A stretch of 64,000 nucleotides of DNA from Flavobacterium seoulense (GTDB lineage Bacteria > Bacteroidota > Bacteroidia > Flavobacteriales > Flavobacteriaceae): positions 61,017 to 125,016 of the forward strand of contig NZ_JNCA01000014.1 of the NCBI RefSeq assembly GCF_000695795.1, read 5' to 3'. The position numbers and the translations under genes were made by a program. This document shows positions 60,273-64,000 of this stretch, in pieces (the stretch's first letter is position 1; the number at the start of each line of letters is the position of its first letter). Under the pieces are notes generated by a model. That model was not told where the DNA came from, did not search any database, and saw nothing but the letters and a program-made list of their open reading frames with translations.

Positions 60273-61223
60273 ATGAAAACCAACCTATTCATCACAACTT
60301 TTTTATTAGCCTCTTCTGTTTTATTTGCTCAAAATTCCAGAGACAAAGTATTTTATCTTGATTCATTACATAATATTGCAACAGAACAAAATTATCAATT
60401 CACTCGAATAGTTGAAGATTATCAATCTAAAAAAAACGTCTATGCTGTTTCAGAATATTACAAATCAGGAAAAATTAGTATGTCTGCCGTAACTAAAAAC
60501 AAAAACAATCTACAGCTTGAAGGACTACGCATTGATTATTATGAAAATGGCAATAAGAAACAAGAAGCAAATTATGTTAACAATAAACTAAGCGGAAAAC
60601 AATATTCCTGGTACGAAAACAACGGTAAAAAATCAGAAAAAGAGACTTCATTTGATGCCAAAAATAAAATAACAGAAACTAAAGTACTTCAATTTTGGAA
60701 TCCAGAAGGAAATCAAACAGTAATAGATGGTAACGGTTTAATGGAAGAAACGGAAGGAGAATTCTACGAAAAAGGAGAAATCAAAGATGGAGAAAAGCAA
60801 GGCACCTGGGAAGGTAAAAGCTTAAAGAGAAACTACACTTTTACAGAAAAGTATAAAAATGGAAAACTAATTTCAGGAGTCAGTACTGATGCTAGTAATA
60901 ACAATTATTCTTACAAAGAGCTATTAGAAAAACCTGTTCCCAGAAAAGGATTTACAGATTTCTATCAACATATTGGTAAAAACTTTAAAACTCCCGATGT
61001 GCCTGGAATAAAAGGAAAAATACAGCTAACTTTTGTTGTTGACAAAGACGGAACTATTAATGATATTAAAATTTTAAAAGACCTTGGTTACGACACCGCT
61101 AAAGAAGCAACAAAAGCTTTATTGACTTATGGAAAATGGACACCAGGAAAAATGAGAGGGATACCTACCAGAGTATTGTATTCTTTACCAATTTCAGTAA
61201 ATAATGGTAATCAAAATAACTAA
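60273..61223 (+). CDS. Secreted protein with MORN-like repeats and TonB C-terminal domain, paralogue 3
   Basis: The 316-residue protein again has a signal peptide (ending near VLFAQ), a MORN-like unit (YYENGNKKQEANYVNNKLSG), the conserved QTVIDGNGLMEETEGEFYEK segment and a TonB-type C-terminal domain (GKIQLTFVVDKDGTINDIKI). It is 47 bases after paralogue 2. All three are probably cotranscribed; a strong terminator follows. Tandem arrangement and clear similarity point to local duplication. Confidence 0.85.
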   Translation: MKTNLFITTFLLASSVLFAQNSRDKVFYLDSLHNIATEQNYQFTRIVEDYQSKKNVYAVSEYYKSGKISMSAVTKNKNNLQLEGLRIDYYENGNKKQEANYVNNKLSGKQYSWYENNGKKSEKETSFDAKNKITETKVLQFWNPEGNQTVIDGNGLMEETEGEFYEKGEIKDGEKQGTWEGKSLKRNYTFTEKYKNGKLISGVSTDASNNNYSYKELLEKPVPRKGFTDFYQHIGKNFKTPDVPGIKGKIQLTFVVDKDGTINDIKILKDLGYDTAKEATKALLTYGKWTPGKMRGIPTRVLYSLPISVNNGNQNN

Positions 61224-61301
61224 TTAAAACTCCAATTATTGATTAAAAAATAAGTAGCTCGAACAAATTAAATATTTCAAAATATTCTATAGCACTAAAC
61301 T

Positions 61302-61351
61302 AAAAAAACACCACCGTTTCAGATTCTAATCTAAAACGGTGGTGTTTTTTT
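61302..61351. terminator. Bidirectional hairpin terminator, paralogue 3 / siderophore receptor
   Basis: Arms AAAAAAACACCACCGTTT (61302-61319) and AAACGGTGGTGTTTTTTT (61334-61351) form a perfect 18-base stem between convergent genes. Confidence 0.92.
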
Positions 61352-61371
61352 AAATAATAATTTATTAAACT

Positions 61372-63822
61372 TTAAAATTTAAGCGTAAGACCAGCAACTA
61401 CAGTCCTTGGCGGTTGTGCAGTTAAAGTTCCCTGACCTGTAAAATAAAGCTCATCAGTAAGATTATCCACTTTTAGTCCAATTCGATATTTTGGCTTATC
61501 ATAAAATACGGTAGCCGTTACTAAAGTATAGCTTGGCAAAGTAAACACGCCTGTTGTTGCTGAGTTTCCACTTTTATGATCTCCAATATAATTTGCTCCA
61601 GCACCTATACCAAGTCCTTTTATTGTTCCTTTTTGAAAAGCATAACTAATCCATGAATTAACTAGGGTTGCCGGTCCAGCTGATGCCGGACGCCTTCCTT
61701 CAAGTGCTGTTGTAGATTTTGTAAGCTTACTGTCATTATAACCGTAACCAGCAATAATATTTAAGCCTTCAATAGGGTTTGCAATCAGTTCAAGTTCCAC
61801 CCCTTTACTTTTTTGTGTTCCATTTTGTACAGTAATCACATAATTTTGTCCTCCAACATTTATCTCTTCAGGACGAGTCATATTACTTACAGAAATATCA
61901 TAATAACTAGCTGTAAAACTCAATTTCCCTTGAAAAAGATCCATTTTTACTCCCCCTTCATACTGATTGGCATGCTGTGGTTTAAAAGTTCCTGAAACGT
62001 TTGGTGCAGTTTGCGTTGTTGGTGGCACGTTTGCAAATCCATTCATGTAGTTTCCAAATAAAGAAATACGATCCGGAAGAATTTGGTAAACAAGACCAAA
62101 TTTTGGAGACACAGCAGTTTGCATATATTTAGAATTCGCCACAAGAGTCGCAGTTGCTTGATTGATAGTTCCACGATTTTCAAAACGATCCACTCTTAGA
62201 CTCAACATTCCCATTAATCTATCAGTTAAATTTAGCACATCTGAAGCATATATACTATAAATATTACTCTTAGTATTATTCTTAGTTGGCGCTGCTGTAG
62301 ATGCTGCAAGTCTGCTTTCAACGGCTGATTTAGAGATTTTAGTATAATTTGCATCACTTGGATTCAATCCGCTTACATTATCAAAAACGATGTAAGGAGA
62401 ATTATCATTATTAATTGTCTGATTCAGATAATCAAGACCAATTACCATTCGGTTACGCAAACCTAATACTTTAAAGTCTCCTATGAAATTCTGTTGCAAA
62501 TCTGTTGCGGTATTTTCTGTATTTTGTAATGAAACATTACGTTCTAACATTTCATCACTCGTAGCTCCTCTTAAAAAAGAATAAAGATAAAATCCGTTTG
62601 AACGACGACTGTTAGCTGAATAGATTGTTTGTGAATTCCAATTATCTGAAAGTTTATAATTGATTTGTCCCTTAATATTTACTGTAGGATTCTTCATTAC
62701 CAAATCATTACTTGTAAACGATCTTTTCCAGTTAAAATTTAGTTCTTCTGGAGTAGTTGCTATATAAGGACGTACTCTGTTAAGAAATATGGTAGCCGGG
62801 CTGGTACCTTCAAGTGAGTAAAAGCTTGCTGTCAAACTAATATTTAAACGATCACTAGAACGATATTCTACTGTAGGAGCTATAAAAAATGATCTTTTAA
62901 AACCTGCATCCTGAAAACTATTTTGATTTTGATAAGCTGTATTTAAACGAAAAAATAATTTCTTTTCATTATTAACTGGTCCATAAATATCCGCACTTAC
63001 ACGGTTTAATCCATAACTACCAGTAGTATAATTTACTTCTCCTCCTAAAGTATCTAAAGGTTTTTTAGTTACAATATTAATTAAACCTCCAAAAGAGACT
63101 ACTGCTCCTCCAAAAAGTGTTCCTGAAGGCCCCTTAATTAATTCAACACGCTCAATATTTGCCGGTTCAATTTCTCCATTAGTTTGCGATGGAACTCCGT
63201 CAACAAAAGCTGCTTCAGTTCTAAAACCACGCATTGCATAAAAAGAAGCACCATCACTATTAATACCTCTATTATTTTGTAATTTATAAACTCCCGGAGA
63301 ATTTTTAAGCGACAAACTAAATTCAGTTACCATTTGCTCAGTTAAAAGAGTTTTAGGAATTGTGGTATATATTTGAGGATTTTCTAAGTTACCCAATGGC
63401 ATTTTTGCAGCAGTAGTCGTTTTTTTTACTGAGAATTTATTTGTTCTTCCTCCATTAACCACTACTTCTTCTAATTGCTGATTGTTTTCTAAAAGAATAA
63501 AATCTTGTGTTTGATTTTCTCCCTCATTTATTACAATCTCGCGCTTTTGCTCACCCAAACCTACGTAACTTGCAATTAGGGTATATCTACCAGCTCTAAG
63601 ATCTTTAAGAACATAATTCCCTTTAGTATCTACCTGAGCAGATTTTCCTCCCACAATGGCAACATTTACAAATTCTGCTGGCTTTCCATCTTTTGTTTTA
63701 ACTGTTCCTCTAATACTTCCTCCATTTTGAGCCAGAACAACTAAATGTCCCATGACAAAACCGATGGTTAATACGAATCGAAATACTTTGTCTTTTACTT
63801 TTAAAAAAAATAATTTATTCAT
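61372..63822 (-). CDS. TonB-dependent siderophore receptor with carboxypeptidase-like N-terminal domain
   Basis: The 816-residue outer-membrane protein has a signal peptide, an N-terminal carboxypeptidase-regulatory-like domain (GGSIRGTVKTKDGKPAEF to LENNQQLEEVVV, about residues 34-121), a plug domain with FYAMRGFRTEAAFVDGVP and VELIKGPSGTLFGG, and a barrel ending VVAGLTLKF. The plug and barrel resemble FhuA/FpvA/FecA-type siderophore receptors; the specific ligand cannot be told. No siderophore biosynthesis genes or Fur box were identified in the window. It is convergent with the MORN/TonB-C genes. Confidence 0.9.
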   Translation of the reverse strand: MNKLFFLKVKDKVFRFVLTIGFVMGHLVVLAQNGGSIRGTVKTKDGKPAEFVNVAIVGGKSAQVDTKGNYVLKDLRAGRYTLIASYVGLGEQKREIVINEGENQTQDFILLENNQQLEEVVVNGGRTNKFSVKKTTTAAKMPLGNLENPQIYTTIPKTLLTEQMVTEFSLSLKNSPGVYKLQNNRGINSDGASFYAMRGFRTEAAFVDGVPSQTNGEIEPANIERVELIKGPSGTLFGGAVVSFGGLINIVTKKPLDTLGGEVNYTTGSYGLNRVSADIYGPVNNEKKLFFRLNTAYQNQNSFQDAGFKRSFFIAPTVEYRSSDRLNISLTASFYSLEGTSPATIFLNRVRPYIATTPEELNFNWKRSFTSNDLVMKNPTVNIKGQINYKLSDNWNSQTIYSANSRRSNGFYLYSFLRGATSDEMLERNVSLQNTENTATDLQQNFIGDFKVLGLRNRMVIGLDYLNQTINNDNSPYIVFDNVSGLNPSDANYTKISKSAVESRLAASTAAPTKNNTKSNIYSIYASDVLNLTDRLMGMLSLRVDRFENRGTINQATATLVANSKYMQTAVSPKFGLVYQILPDRISLFGNYMNGFANVPPTTQTAPNVSGTFKPQHANQYEGGVKMDLFQGKLSFTASYYDISVSNMTRPEEINVGGQNYVITVQNGTQKSKGVELELIANPIEGLNIIAGYGYNDSKLTKSTTALEGRRPASAGPATLVNSWISYAFQKGTIKGLGIGAGANYIGDHKSGNSATTGVFTLPSYTLVTATVFYDKPKYRIGLKVDNLTDELYFTGQGTLTAQPPRTVVAGLTLKF

Positions 63823-63869
63823 TTTTACAATGATGTTAATTAATACTATACTTATTGTTAATTATTTCA

Positions 63870-63877
63870 CAAATATA
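63870..63877 (-). promoter_or_regulatory. Candidate -7 element of the siderophore receptor gene
   Basis: On the minus strand this reads TATATTTG, a TAnnTTTG match about 48 bases upstream of the receptor start. The rest of the gap up to the window end is AT-rich with no other support. Confidence 0.4.
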
Positions 63878-64000
63878 TAGTTTTAAATTAGACTTGTTAT
63901 AAATAAAATTTTAATTTTAGTTTTAAAATGAATTAAGAGATTGAGAATTATTCGAATAAAATAAAAAAGAAGAAAATAATTGACTCATCATCATTTATAT

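Overview
The window is AT-rich chromosomal DNA from a member of the Bacteroidota, most likely Flavobacterium or a close relative. The evidence is lineage-specific: gliding and type IX secretion genes (gldJ, porV, a protein with a type B sorting domain), an XrtF-type exosortase pair, SusC-style receptors with an N-terminal carboxypeptidase-like domain, and promoters of the Bacteroidota type (TTG, about 19 bases, TAnnTTTG). The exact species cannot be named from the sequence alone.

Layout. 1-140 is the start of radC. 0.2-4.2 kb holds a DUF1287 protein, mpl (murein recycling), a TPR protein and a glycosyltransferase. 4.2-10.5 kb is a minus-strand block: a large T9SS-sorted protein, obgE, a CNNM/CBS transporter-like protein, adk and hpt. 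A copy of the end of obgE flanks the T9SS gene on its other side, so that gene looks inserted. 10.7-14.7 kb is a lipoprotein PQQ-dependent dehydrogenase, a TonB-dependent receptor resembling the PQQ importer PqqU/YncD, and a helical protein of unknown role. 14.7-18.6 kb carries purK, purE and an M3 peptidase. 18.6-24.8 kb is the RDD/SpoIIM/DUF4129/DUF4350/MoxR/DUF58 cluster, bounded on both sides by a 52-base direct repeat that includes its terminators. 24.9-28.8 kb holds a CPA1 antiporter, a GbsR/MarR-type regulator with a probable operator repeated before a three-gene membrane-protein operon, and a UbiA-like membrane protein.

28.9-37.1 kb: gcvP, a KAS III-like enzyme, a methyltransferase-like protein, a family 2 glycosyltransferase, an MlaE/MlaF-type lipid ABC transporter and a SprT-like protein. 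37.1-43.8 kb: an SDR oxidoreductase, an acyl-CoA dehydrogenase, anmK, a TonB protein facing exbD/exbB across a 44-base perfect palindrome, and folC. Two identical tRNA-Val genes follow. 44.1-48.8 kb is glpD, murF and gldJ on the minus strand. porV, cdd, pdhA and the pyruvate dehydrogenase E2 gene run rightward to 53.7 kb. The gldJ-porV junction lacks the sortase gene porU that lies there in F. johnsoniae. 54-58 kb: a DedA protein, a beta-CASP metallo-hydrolase next to an ATP-cone/nuclease fusion, and the xrtF pair. 58.1-61.2 kb holds three tandem paralogues with MORN-like repeats and TonB C-terminal domains. The window ends with a TonB-dependent siderophore receptor.

Themes. Cell-envelope synthesis and recycling (mpl, anmK, murF, MlaEF, glycosyltransferases), TonB-energised import (two receptors, ExbB/ExbD/TonB) and T9SS/gliding (gldJ, porV, the sorted protein) recur. 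No phage, insertion sequence, CRISPR array or integrase was seen. Many intergenic gaps hold inverted repeats built from short repeated words, which are described as separate features and findings.
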